Source: Acidobacteriota bacterium (GTDB taxonomy: Bacteria; Acidobacteriota; Aminicenantia; Aminicenantales; Aminicenantaceae). From it: a stretch of 16,311 nucleotides of DNA. The notes under the pieces are model-generated. The model did no database searches. It had not been told where the DNA came from and saw only the letters and a program-made list of their open reading frames with translations. The translations under genes were made by a program, and so were the position numbers. This document shows positions 7,275-16,184 of the stretch, in pieces (position 1 is the stretch's first letter; every line of letters begins with the position of its first letter). Location of the stretch: the NCBI GenBank assembly GCA_030609975.1, contig JAUWSR010000040.1:1-16311 (forward strand), written 5' to 3'.

Positions 7275-10200
7275 TGGATGCCAGGCATGCAATGGGTGGA
7301 AAACCCAAGGTGGATTTCGATCAGGTTCGCATCAGTATCGCTTCTCCCGAAAAGATCCTGAGCTGGTCATGGGGTGAGGTCACCAAACCCGAGACCATCA
7401 ACTACAGGACTTTTAAACCTGAAAAGGATGGATTGTTCTGTGCCAAGATCTTTGGTCCCATCAATGACTTCGAGTGTCTCTGCGGCAAATATAAACGCAT
7501 GAAATACCGGGGGATCATCTGTGAAAGATGCGGTGTGGAAGTCACACGCTCCAATGTCAGGCGTGAGCGCATGGGGCACATCAAACTGGCCTCTCCTGTA
7601 GCCCACATCTGGTTCTTTAAAGGCACTCCCAGCCGCATCGGATTGATCTTGGATCTTTCCATAAAAGATCTGGAAAAGGTGCTGTATTTCGAGTCCTACA
7701 TCATCACCAACCCAGGGGATACTCCCCTAAAAGAAAGGCAGCTGTTGACTGAAGAGGAATTCAAAGATGCCCAAGAGAATTTCGGGGATACTTTTGATGC
7801 CTCCATCGGGGCTGAAGCTATCAAAAAACTTTTGGAAGGGAGTGATACCAACAAAGAGGCAGAACGGCTGCGCGAATTGATGAAAACAGAAACCAGCCAA
7901 CAGCGAAAGCTACGGCATGCTAAGCGTTTGCGTGTGTTCAAGGCGCTTAAAAAATCCGGTAACCGGCCCGAGTGGATGATCCTGGATGTAGTGCCTGTCA
8001 TTCCGCCCGACCTGCGCCCCTTAGTGAGGCTGGATGGAGGACGTTTTGCCACCTCTGACCTCAATGACCTCTATCGCCGCGTGATCAACCGCAACAACCG
8101 TTTGAAAAAACTGATGGAGCTGAGGGCTCCCGAACTCATCATCCGTAACGAAAAGCGAATGCTGCAGGAGGCCGTTGATGCCTTGTTCGATAACGGCAAG
8201 CGTGGGCGCGTCCACCTGGGGGCAAACCGCAGACCGTTGAAATCCTTGAGCGAAGCTCTGCGAGGCAAACAAGGGCGTTTCCGTCAAAATCTTCTGGGCA
8301 AGCGTGTGGATTATTCCGGTCGCTCCGTCATCGTGGTCGGACCCGAACTCAAGCTCAACCAATGCGGCCTTCCAAAAAAGATGGCTCTGGAGCTGTTCAA
8401 GCCTTTTATTTTCCATAAACTCGAAAAGGAAGGCTTGGTTCCTTCCGTGAAGATTGCCCGTGAGTGGCACGAGCAGGAAAAAGCTGAAGTTTGGGACTAT
8501 CTGGAAGAAGTGGTTAAAGAGCATCCTATTCTGTTGAACCGGGCACCCACACTGCACCGCCTAGGTATCCAGGCTTTCGAGCCGGTACTGGTGGAAGGGA
8601 AGGCCATTCAGATTCACCCGCTGGTGTGTGCTGCCTTCAATGCCGACTTTGACGGCGACCAGATGGCCGTACATGTCCCGCTTTCGGTGGAGGCTCAGAT
8701 TGAGGCCAAAACCTTGATGTTAGCGACCCAAAATATCCTTTCGCCGGCCAACGGAAGACCGCTGGCTATCCCTAGTCAGGATATGATCCTGGGATGCTAT
8801 TACCTGACTTTGATCCGAAAGAAAGGCAAGGGCGAAGGCCGGGTGTTCGCTTCTATGGACGAGGTCTTGCTGGCCATGGAGGATAAACAGGTCGATCTGC
8901 ACGCCGAGATTAAAGTCCGTTATACCGGGAAATTTATCAACCTGGACACATTTTATGATGATCAGGCTGTTACGACCTGCCCGGTTTCTGACATAGACAA
9001 TCGGATCGTAGCCACTTCGCCGGGCCGTATCATCTTCAACAACATTCTTCCCAAACGTTTACCCTTCATCAACGGCATGTTCAAGAAAAAAGGCATGGAG
9101 AATTTGGTTTATTTTACTTACTTGAAGGTGGGATTGCATGACACCATCGAGGTGCTTGATTCCATGAAAACCCTGGGCTTCAATTATGCAACACTGGCGG
9201 GTTTTTCACTGGGGATCGATGATTTTATTATCCCCGAGGAAAAGAAAACGCTGGTCGCCAAGGCCCATAAAAGTGTCCAGCGGGAAGATAAACTTTATAA
9301 GGAAGGTGTCATCTCTGCGCGCGAGAGGTTTAATCGCGTCGTCGAGATCTGGGGGACCACAACCGACAAAGTCTCCAACGCCATGATCGAGCGTATGAAG
9401 CAAGTCAGTTTCGAAGGCAATGACCTGAATCCTTTGTTCGTGATGGCGGATTCCGGATCTCGAGGCAACAAGCAGCAGATCCGTCAGCTGGCAGGTATGC
9501 GAGGCTTGATGAGCAAGCCTTCGGGTGAGATCCTGGAAACTCCTATCATCTCCAATCTACGGGAAGGTCTGAACGTGCTGCAGTATTTTATCTCGACACA
9601 TGGTGCCCGTAAAGGTTTAGCAGATACCGCCCTGAAAACAGCCAACTCGGGTTATCTCACCCGCAAGTTGGTGGATGTCGCCCAGGAAGTCATCGTGGAT
9701 GAGAATGATTGCGGTACGCTCAAGGGAGTTAACGTAGGAGCCATTGTCGAGAACGGAGAGCTGATCGAGCCCTTTGTCGACCGGGTTGTGGGCCGGTTTT
9801 CACTGGAAAAGGTGAAACATCCGGACACCAACAAGGTCATCGTGGATGTGAACGAGGAGATCACAGAAACCATCTCGCAGGATCTGGAGAATCTGGGGAT
9901 CGAAAAGATCAAGATCCGTTCGGTCTTAACCTGTGAGTCCAAACGAGGTGTTTGTCAGTTGTGTTATGGAAGGGATATGGCAAAAGGAAATATGGTCGAG
10001 TTGGGTGAGGCCGTAGGAGTTCAGGCAGCCCAATCCATTGGAGAGCCTGGCACACAGTTGACTATGCGCACCTTCCACGTGGGAGGTATCGCCATGGGTA
10101 GTGCCGACCGCTCCAAACTCGAAGCTAAAAATGATGGCGTGGTCAAGTTCAACAATCTCAATTCGGTCAGGAATCAGGACGGCCAGCTGGTCGTTGTTAA

Positions 10201-11416
10201 CCGGAATGCCAATATCGTTATCCTGGATCAACGAGGTCGAGAGGTCGAACACTATCAGGTTCCTTATGGGGCCAAAGTTTTGGCGAATGACGGCGAGGAA
10301 GTCAAAGCTCGCCAGCAATTTGCCGAGTGGGACCCCTTCAACACCTTTATTATGAGCGAGGAATCCGGTGTGATCAAGTTCCAGGATGTGGTTCTGGGAA
10401 TGACCATGGAAGAGGTCCAGGATGAATTCACCGGGTTGATCACTCCGGTAGTCACAGATCCCAAGGATGAGAAGATGCAGCCGCAGGTCCAGGTCCTTGC
10501 CCGCAAAAAGGACGATAAGGGCAAGCCGGTCGTTCTGCGCAAGTACTACCTCCCCTCCGGTGCTAATTTGGAGGTCAAAGATAACGATAAGGTGCATGCT
10601 GGAGCGGTTTTGGCGAAGATCCCTCGAGAGGCAGCCCGGACCAAGGATATCACCGGTGGTCTTCCTCGGGCCGAAGAACTGTTCGAAGCCCGCCGCCCCA
10701 AACATCCTGCTGTCATCTCAGAGATTGACGGTTCGGTGAAATTCGGCGGCCTGGTAAGAGGTAACCGCAAAATCACGGTTCATAATGAAAGGGGCGGAGA
10801 AAAAGAGTATTTCATTCCCAAGGAAGCGCATTTGATCGTAGCCGAAGGCGAAAAGGTGAGAGCGGGAACCCCTTTTATGGATGGGGCGGTCAATCCCCAT
10901 GATATCCTAAAGGTTTTGGGAGAAAAAGAACTGGCGGAATACCTGGTGCGGGAGATCCAAGAAGTCTACCGACTGCAGGGTGTGGCCATCAATGACAAAC
11001 ACATCGAGACCATCATCCGTCAAATGTTACGCTGGCTCAAGGTTGAGGAGGTCGGGGATACCGAATTGCTGGTGGATGAGCAGGTGGACAAATTCATCTT
11101 TCAGGATGAGAACGAAAAGATCATCAAGAGCGGCGGAAAACCGGCTAAAGCACGGCCTCTGCTTCTTGGGATCACCAAAAGTGCTTTGAGCACCGAGAGT
11201 TTCATCGCGGCGGCCTCGTTCCAGGAAACCACCCGAGTGTTGACCGAAGCCAGTCTTTACGGCAAGATCGATCATCTCCGCCGGCTCAAAGAGAATATCA
11301 TCATGGGAAGACTCATCCCGGCCGGCACGGGATATAAGTTCTATCGCGATGTGGAATTGAAGGAAGATAAGGAGGAGGAAAAGATCGAAGAAATCAGTCT
11401 GCAGCTCGACAGTTGA
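7271..11416 (+). CDS. rpoC: DNA-directed RNA polymerase subunit beta'
   Basis: RpoC carries the catalytic magnesium site. The 1,381-residue product has, in order: the N-terminal zinc-binding domain (C69, C71, C84, C87), the clamp and lid region, the catalytic NADFDGD at 457-463 with aspartates 459, 461 and 463, the second zinc site (C814, C888, C895, C898), the bridge helix and trigger loop including SIGEPGTQLTMRTFHVGG at 922-939, and a large insertion between about 940 and 1120 before TKDITGGLPRAEELFEARRPK. That insertion matches the position of the Gram-negative trigger-loop insertion. The start ATG at 7271 overlaps the rpoB stop as ATGA; ATG at 7274 is an equally good alternative after AAGGAG at 7261-7266. 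It is intact and co-translated with rpoB. Confidence 0.98.
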   Translation: MMDARHAMGGKPKVDFDQVRISIASPEKILSWSWGEVTKPETINYRTFKPEKDGLFCAKIFGPINDFECLCGKYKRMKYRGIICERCGVEVTRSNVRRERMGHIKLASPVAHIWFFKGTPSRIGLILDLSIKDLEKVLYFESYIITNPGDTPLKERQLLTEEEFKDAQENFGDTFDASIGAEAIKKLLEGSDTNKEAERLRELMKTETSQQRKLRHAKRLRVFKALKKSGNRPEWMILDVVPVIPPDLRPLVRLDGGRFATSDLNDLYRRVINRNNRLKKLMELRAPELIIRNEKRMLQEAVDALFDNGKRGRVHLGANRRPLKSLSEALRGKQGRFRQNLLGKRVDYSGRSVIVVGPELKLNQCGLPKKMALELFKPFIFHKLEKEGLVPSVKIAREWHEQEKAEVWDYLEEVVKEHPILLNRAPTLHRLGIQAFEPVLVEGKAIQIHPLVCAAFNADFDGDQMAVHVPLSVEAQIEAKTLMLATQNILSPANGRPLAIPSQDMILGCYYLTLIRKKGKGEGRVFASMDEVLLAMEDKQVDLHAEIKVRYTGKFINLDTFYDDQAVTTCPVSDIDNRIVATSPGRIIFNNILPKRLPFINGMFKKKGMENLVYFTYLKVGLHDTIEVLDSMKTLGFNYATLAGFSLGIDDFIIPEEKKTLVAKAHKSVQREDKLYKEGVISARERFNRVVEIWGTTTDKVSNAMIERMKQVSFEGNDLNPLFVMADSGSRGNKQQIRQLAGMRGLMSKPSGEILETPIISNLREGLNVLQYFISTHGARKGLADTALKTANSGYLTRKLVDVAQEVIVDENDCGTLKGVNVGAIVENGELIEPFVDRVVGRFSLEKVKHPDTNKVIVDVNEEITETISQDLENLGIEKIKIRSVLTCESKRGVCQLCYGRDMAKGNMVELGEAVGVQAAQSIGEPGTQLTMRTFHVGGIAMGSADRSKLEAKNDGVVKFNNLNSVRNQDGQLVVVNRNANIVILDQRGREVEHYQVPYGAKVLANDGEEVKARQQFAEWDPFNTFIMSEESGVIKFQDVVLGMTMEEVQDEFTGLITPVVTDPKDEKMQPQVQVLARKKDDKGKPVVLRKYYLPSGANLEVKDNDKVHAGAVLAKIPREAARTKDITGGLPRAEELFEARRPKHPAVISEIDGSVKFGGLVRGNRKITVHNERGGEKEYFIPKEAHLIVAEGEKVRAGTPFMDGAVNPHDILKVLGEKELAEYLVREIQEVYRLQGVAINDKHIETIIRQMLRWLKVEEVGDTELLVDEQVDKFIFQDENEKIIKSGGKPAKARPLLLGITKSALSTESFIAAASFQETTRVLTEASLYGKIDHLRRLKENIIMGRLIPAGTGYKFYRDVELKEDKEEEKIEEISLQLDS

Positions 11417-11425
11417 GCAAAGGTT

Positions 11426-11449
11426 AATTTGCTGTAAATGCAGTAAATT
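11426..11449 (+). promoter_or_regulatory. Stem-loop between rpoC and the rpsL promoter
   Basis: AATTTGCTG at 11426-11434 pairs with CAGTAAATT at 11441-11449 around a 6-nt loop, giving a 9-bp stem with one G-U pair. It starts 10 nt after the rpoC stop and ends 2 nt before the -35 box. No T-run follows, so it is not a classical intrinsic terminator. It could protect the 3' end of the rpoBC message or be a binding site for a regulator of the str promoter. The structure is visible; the role is open. Confidence 0.45.
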
Positions 11450-11451
11450 CC

Positions 11452-11480
11452 TTGACATAACAGACTGGGTTTGCTAGAAT
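11452..11480 (+). promoter_or_regulatory. Sigma70-type promoter of the rpsL-rpsG-fusA operon
   Basis: A perfect -35 box TTGACA (11452-11457) is separated by exactly 17 nt from TAGAAT (11475-11480), which differs from the TATAAT consensus at one base. The -10 is preceded by TGC, an extended -10 element. Transcription would begin near 11487, leaving a leader of about 60 nt before rpsL. This is the best promoter match I found in the window, and it lies in the largest gap between genes. It would allow the str genes to be expressed separately from rpoBC read-through. Confidence 0.85.
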
Positions 11481-11497
11481 CGCAACATTCGTCTTGA

Positions 11498-11518
11498 CGG
11501 ATTTTTTCGGATTTTTTT
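11498..11518 (+). repeat. T-rich tandem repeat in the rpsL leader
   Basis: CGGATTTTTT (11498-11507) is followed directly by CGGATTTTTTT (11508-11518). This tandem pair lies in the predicted 5' untranslated leader, between the promoter and the rpsL ribosome-binding site. In RNA it gives two U-runs. No strong stem precedes them, so I do not call a terminator. Pausing or slippage during early transcription is possible, but it is only a conjecture. Confidence 0.5.
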
Positions 11519-11548
11519 CAAATCCAATTTAGATTGAGGAGCAATTTA

Positions 11549-11938
11549 TTGCCTACAGTTAACCAGCTCGTTCGCAAAGGACGGAAAGCGAAGAAAGACA
11601 AGAGCAAGTCGCCTGCGTTGGATCGCTGTCCGCAAAAACGGGGCGTGTGCACTCGAGTATTCACAACCACGCCGAAGAAACCGAACTCCGCCATGAGAAA
11701 GGTCGCTCGAATTCGCTTGACCAATAATATCGAAGTGACGGGCTATATCCCAGGCATCGGCCACAATCTTCAGGAGCACTCCATCGTGCTTATCCGAGGA
11801 GGTCGAGTAAAGGATCTGCCGGGTGTCCGCTATCACGTCATCCGCGGTACTCTCGACTGCGAAGGAGTCGGAGATAGAAATCAAGGTCGGTCGAAATATG
11901 GAAGTAAACGGCCCAAAGAGAAAAGAATTGTAGGTTAG
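11549..11938 (+). CDS. rpsL: 30S ribosomal protein S12
   Basis: S12 lies at the decoding centre and controls accuracy of codon recognition. The product is 129 residues. TTG at 11549 is chosen because it yields the universal opening MPTVNQLVRKGR and lies 7 nt after GAGGAG at 11536-11541. An earlier in-frame TTG at 11534 would overlap that site. The decoding-site lysines K43 (in TTTPKKPNSA) and K88 (in GRVKDLPGVRYH) are present, so the usual streptomycin-resistance changes are absent. D89, the residue methylthiolated in other bacteria, is also kept. It is the first gene after the 11452 promoter and lies 11 nt before rpsG. Confidence 0.97.
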   Translation: MPTVNQLVRKGRKAKKDKSKSPALDRCPQKRGVCTRVFTTTPKKPNSAMRKVARIRLTNNIEVTGYIPGIGHNLQEHSIVLIRGGRVKDLPGVRYHVIRGTLDCEGVGDRNQGRSKYGSKRPKEKRIVG

Positions 11939-11949
11939 AGGAGAATAAA

Positions 11950-12420
11950 ATGCCCCGCAGAGGCACAATTAAAAAGAAGAAATTGAAACCGGACCACGCT
12001 TACAACAGCCGGCTCATATCCCAGTTTGTCAACGCAGTTATGATGGGCGGCAAGAAAAGTGTGGCCGAGAAGATCATATACGGATCTATGGAGACCATCA
12101 AAGAAAAATCCAAGGAAGATCCTCTTAAGACCTACGAGAAGGCCATGGCAAATGTCCGTCCCTTTTTGGAGACCAAGTCTAGAAGAGTGGGTGGCGCCAC
12201 TTACCAGGTTCCCCTGGAGGTGAGGGACAGCCGTGCGACCTCTTTGGCCATTCGTTGGATCATCCGCTACGCTAAGAGTAGGCCGGGGAGAAGCATGATC
12301 GATAAAATGGCCAATGAGATATTGGATGCCGCCAATAACAGGGGTGGTTCGGTCAAGAAGAAGGAAGATACGCATAAAATGGCAGAGGCCAACCGAGCTT
12401 TTGCTCATTATAGATGGTAG
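11950..12420 (+). CDS. rpsG: 30S ribosomal protein S7
   Basis: S7 starts assembly of the 30S head by binding the 3' domain of 16S rRNA and contacts E-site tRNA. The 156-residue product has the standard length. It opens MPRRGTIKKKKLKPD, contains the family region KAMANVRPFLETKSRRVGG, and ends AFAHYRW as typical bacterial S7 does. ATG at 11950 is 6 nt after GAGGAG at 11938-11943. Only 11 nt separate it from rpsL, unlike E. coli, where a longer gap carries the S7 repressor site. Feedback control, if any, must use another site. Confidence 0.98.
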   Translation: MPRRGTIKKKKLKPDHAYNSRLISQFVNAVMMGGKKSVAEKIIYGSMETIKEKSKEDPLKTYEKAMANVRPFLETKSRRVGGATYQVPLEVRDSRATSLAIRWIIRYAKSRPGRSMIDKMANEILDAANNRGGSVKKKEDTHKMAEANRAFAHYRW

Positions 12421-12479
12421 TCTCCCAGTAAAAGAGTAGGTGCTGAGAGATTTGATGCTAATAACTATGGAGTACAGAG

Positions 12480-14561
12480 TTGACACGTCAAGACCCTATC
12501 GAGAGAGTCCGAAACATCGGAATCTCAGCTCATATCGATGCGGGGAAGACTACCACAACTGAACGTATCCTGTTTTATTCCGGCATCACCTACAAAATGG
12601 GTGAGGTCGATGAAGGCACGGCCGTCATGGACTGGATGGCCCAGGAACAGGAGCGTGGGATTACGATCACGTCCGCTACCACCACATGCAGGTGGAAGGG
12701 ACACAAGATCAATATAATCGACACGCCAGGTCATGTCGATTTTACCGTCGAGGTAGAGCGCTCATTGCGTGTACTCGATGGCGCCATTGTGATTCTTTGC
12801 GGCGTTGGCGGTGTGGAAGCACAATCCGAGACCGTCTGGCGCCAAGCTGACAAGTATCAGGTGCCTCGGATTGTCTATGTCAATAAGATGGACCGGGTCG
12901 GTGTCGATCCGGAGAAGGCACTTGAGGAATTGCAGGAACGCCTAGGAGCAAAGCCCTTGGTTATCCAAATTCCTCTTGGCTGCGAGGACGGTTTCCGAGG
13001 AGTTATAGATCTGATCGAGAAAAAAGCTCTCGATTGGGGGAATGACCTGCTGGGTTCGACGTATGAGGTAAAGGAGATTCCGGAAGAGTACCGGGAAGAA
13101 ACGGAGAATAAGAGAAATACGATGTTGGAACAATTGAGTGAGATCGATGATGCCCTGATGGAGAAGTATCTGGAAGGCGCAGAGATCACCGCCGACGAGA
13201 TCAAGTCCGTCATCCGTCGCGGCACCATCGGCCTGGATTTCTTTCCTGTTCTACATGGAGCTTCCTTTAAGAATAAAGGAGTGCACCCGCTGATGGACGC
13301 TGTGGTGGATTTTCTGCCTTCCCCGGCGGATATCCCGCCTGTCAGTGGTCTCCATCCTCGTACTGGAAATCTGGAGAAACGAGCAGCAGCTGATGACCAG
13401 CCTTTTTCGGCACTGGTCTTTAAGATCATGACCGATCCTTACGTAGGCACACTCTCCTTTTTCCGCGTCTACTCCGGAAAAACCAAAGTCGGTTCCACCG
13501 TTTACAATGCCAATAAAGGCCAGGAGGAGCGAGTCACCCGTTTGTTGGAGATGCATTCCAACAAGCGAAAGGATGTCAAGGAAATCTATGCCGGCGATAT
13601 TGCGGCCCTAACGGCCATGAAAAACCTCTCAACCGGGGATACTCTGTGTGCCCGGAATCATCCTTTGGTATTGGAGAACATCAAGTTTCCAGAGCCGGTC
13701 ATCTCAGCCCATATTGAGCCCAAGTCTCGCAGCGAACATCAAAAATTGGCAGAAACCTTGGAAAAACTTCAGAAGGAAGATCCAACTTTCCAGGTAAAAC
13801 AGGATCCGATGACAGGTCAGACCCTGGTTTATGGCATGGGTGAGCTGCATTTGGAAGTTCTGGTGGACCGTATGGCCCGGGAGTTTGGAGTCAAGGCCAA
13901 CCTGGGAAATCCTCAAGTGGCCTACCGCGAGACCATTACGCAATCGGCCGAGGGTGAAGGGGTGTACGAGCGTCTGATAGGCGGTAAACCCCAGTACGGG
14001 CACTGCACCCTGGAGATCGCGCCCTCGGACAGCGACCTCCTCGAATTTGTGGATGCCTCTCCGTCCGGCAATCTTTCTCGGGACCTCATTTCCGCAGTGG
14101 AAGGTGGCGTCCGGGAAGCCATGGAAGTCGGGGTGCTGGCCGGTTTCCCTATGAACTTGGTCAAGGTCATATTTACCGGCGGTTCCTACCGGGAGGAGGA
14201 ATCCACTCCTCTCGGCTACAAGATCGCGAGTTCCTTGGCATTCAAAGATGCGGCGCGTAAAGCCGTGCCGGCATTGCTGGAGCCGGTTATGAACCTGGTG
14301 GTGATGACCCCGGATGAGTATGTGGGCGATATCGTCAGTGACTTGAACTCTCGCAGAGGCCGGATCGAAGCCCTGGAGATGCGAGGGGGATCGCGCGTGG
14401 TCAAGGCATATGTTCCTCTTTCCGAGATGTTCGGATATGCGACCGGACTGCGGACGCTGACCCAGGGAAGAGGCGTATTTTCTCTTGAGTTTTGGAAATA
14501 CCAAAAGGCCGCCGCCCCGGTCATGGAAGCCATCGTAGCCCGGATCGAGGGTAAGGTTTAG
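12480..14561 (+). CDS. fusA: Translation elongation factor G
   Basis: EF-G is the GTPase that drives translocation and, with RRF, ribosome recycling. The 693-residue product has the GTPase motifs AHIDAGKT (17-24), RGIT (59-62), DTPGH (81-85) and NKMD (135-138), then GASFKNKG at the G5 position, domain II, and domains III-V up to a C-terminus ending VARIEGKV. TTG at 12480 is chosen because it gives MTRQDPIERVRNIGISAH, matching the family start, with GGAG at 12469-12472 seven bases upstream; no in-frame ATG is available nearby. It lies 59 nt after rpsG and 48 nt before tuf. Domain IV has GGKPQYGH (501-508) where many EF-Gs have GGRGQYGH. The order rpsG-fusA-tuf supports the housekeeping copy. 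Confidence 0.96.
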   Translation: MTRQDPIERVRNIGISAHIDAGKTTTTERILFYSGITYKMGEVDEGTAVMDWMAQEQERGITITSATTTCRWKGHKINIIDTPGHVDFTVEVERSLRVLDGAIVILCGVGGVEAQSETVWRQADKYQVPRIVYVNKMDRVGVDPEKALEELQERLGAKPLVIQIPLGCEDGFRGVIDLIEKKALDWGNDLLGSTYEVKEIPEEYREETENKRNTMLEQLSEIDDALMEKYLEGAEITADEIKSVIRRGTIGLDFFPVLHGASFKNKGVHPLMDAVVDFLPSPADIPPVSGLHPRTGNLEKRAAADDQPFSALVFKIMTDPYVGTLSFFRVYSGKTKVGSTVYNANKGQEERVTRLLEMHSNKRKDVKEIYAGDIAALTAMKNLSTGDTLCARNHPLVLENIKFPEPVISAHIEPKSRSEHQKLAETLEKLQKEDPTFQVKQDPMTGQTLVYGMGELHLEVLVDRMAREFGVKANLGNPQVAYRETITQSAEGEGVYERLIGGKPQYGHCTLEIAPSDSDLLEFVDASPSGNLSRDLISAVEGGVREAMEVGVLAGFPMNLVKVIFTGGSYREEESTPLGYKIASSLAFKDAARKAVPALLEPVMNLVVMTPDEYVGDIVSDLNSRRGRIEALEMRGGSRVVKAYVPLSEMFGYATGLRTLTQGRGVFSLEFWKYQKAAAPVMEAIVARIEGKV

Positions 14562-14562
14562 C

Positions 14563-14582
14563 ATAATGAGGATAAGCATTAT
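14563..14582 (+). repeat. Short inverted repeat in the fusA-tuf gap
   Basis: ATAATG (14563-14568) and CATTAT (14577-14582) form a 6-bp AT-rich inverted repeat with an 8-nt loop, 1 nt after the fusA stop and ahead of the strong tuf ribosome-binding site AAGGAGGT (14595-14602). The stem is too weak for a terminator. It may be a processing or regulatory element, or chance. Confidence 0.25.
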
Positions 14583-14609
14583 TTCGGGATCTTTAAGGAG
14601 GTAAGGAAG

Positions 14610-15809
<1,200 letters not shown>

Positions 15810-15844
15810 GGTCCGTTATCTTAAAGGAATAAGAGAGAAAAACA

Positions 15845-15994
15845 ATGCGAGAGATAGTGACACTGCAGTGCACAGAATGCAAACGTAGAAACTACACCAC
15901 CACGCGCAATAAAAAGCAGCAGACAGAAAAGCTCCAATTAAAAAAATATTGTAGGTTCGACCGGAAGCATACTCTGCATAAGGAGGTCAAGTAG
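15845..15994 (+). CDS. rpmG: 50S ribosomal protein L33
   Basis: L33 is a small protein of the 50S subunit near the E site. This 49-residue gene translates as MREIVTLQCTECKRRNYTTT and onward, ending RKHTLHKEVK, a clear match to the family. Its first zinc pair is C9-x2-C12. The second is reduced to C36-x2-D39, so one usual zinc ligand is replaced by Asp. ATG at 15845 has a GAGAG site at 15833-15837. It lies between tuf and tRNA-Trp, the common order in many bacterial phyla, and is oriented like all other genes here. Confidence 0.95.
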   Translation: MREIVTLQCTECKRRNYTTTRNKKQQTEKLQLKKYCRFDRKHTLHKEVK

Positions 15995-15998
15995 TTTT

Positions 15999-16013
15999 GG
16001 TTACGGGGTAACC
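15999..16013 (+). other. Small perfect hairpin between rpmG and tRNA-Trp
   Basis: GGTTAC (15999-16004) and GTAACC (16008-16013) form a perfect 6-bp stem around a GGG loop, 4 nt after the rpmG stop. There is no T-run after it, so termination is unlikely. A role in separating the rpmG message from the tRNA precursor by RNA processing is plausible but inferred. Confidence 0.4.
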
Positions 16014-16061
16014 GCCCAGATTACGTGACCATTCAAGTGGTGCCTGGAAGGTATACCAAGC

Positions 16062-16137
16062 AGGTGAGTAGCTCAACTGGTAGAGCATCGGTCTCCAAAA
16101 CCGAAGGTTGCGGGTTCGAGCCCTGCCTCACCTGCCA
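16062..16137 (+). tRNA. trnW: tRNA-Trp (anticodon CCA)
   Basis: A complete 76-nt cloverleaf can be drawn. The acceptor stem is AGGTGAG (16062-16068) with CTCACCT (16127-16133). The D stem is GCTC/GAGC with an 8-nt loop. The anticodon stem is TCGGT/ACCGA with loop CTCCAAA and anticodon CCA at 16095-16097. The T stem GCGGG/CCTGC has one G-U pair and loop TTCGAGC. The discriminator is G, and the 3' CCA (16135-16137) is encoded. tRNA-Trp just ahead of secE-nusG is a widely conserved arrangement, so it is probably cut from a transcript shared with rpmG and secE. Confidence 0.97.
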
Positions 16138-16184
16138 GAAAGAACTTATACGATATCAGACACTTTGACCTCGCAATGACTAAT

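Noticed and set aside
11490..11518. Intrinsic terminator from CGTCTTGACG plus T-run
   Set aside because: The stem would have 4 pairs around a 2-nt loop, which cannot form. The T-run lies downstream of a strong promoter in the rpsL leader.
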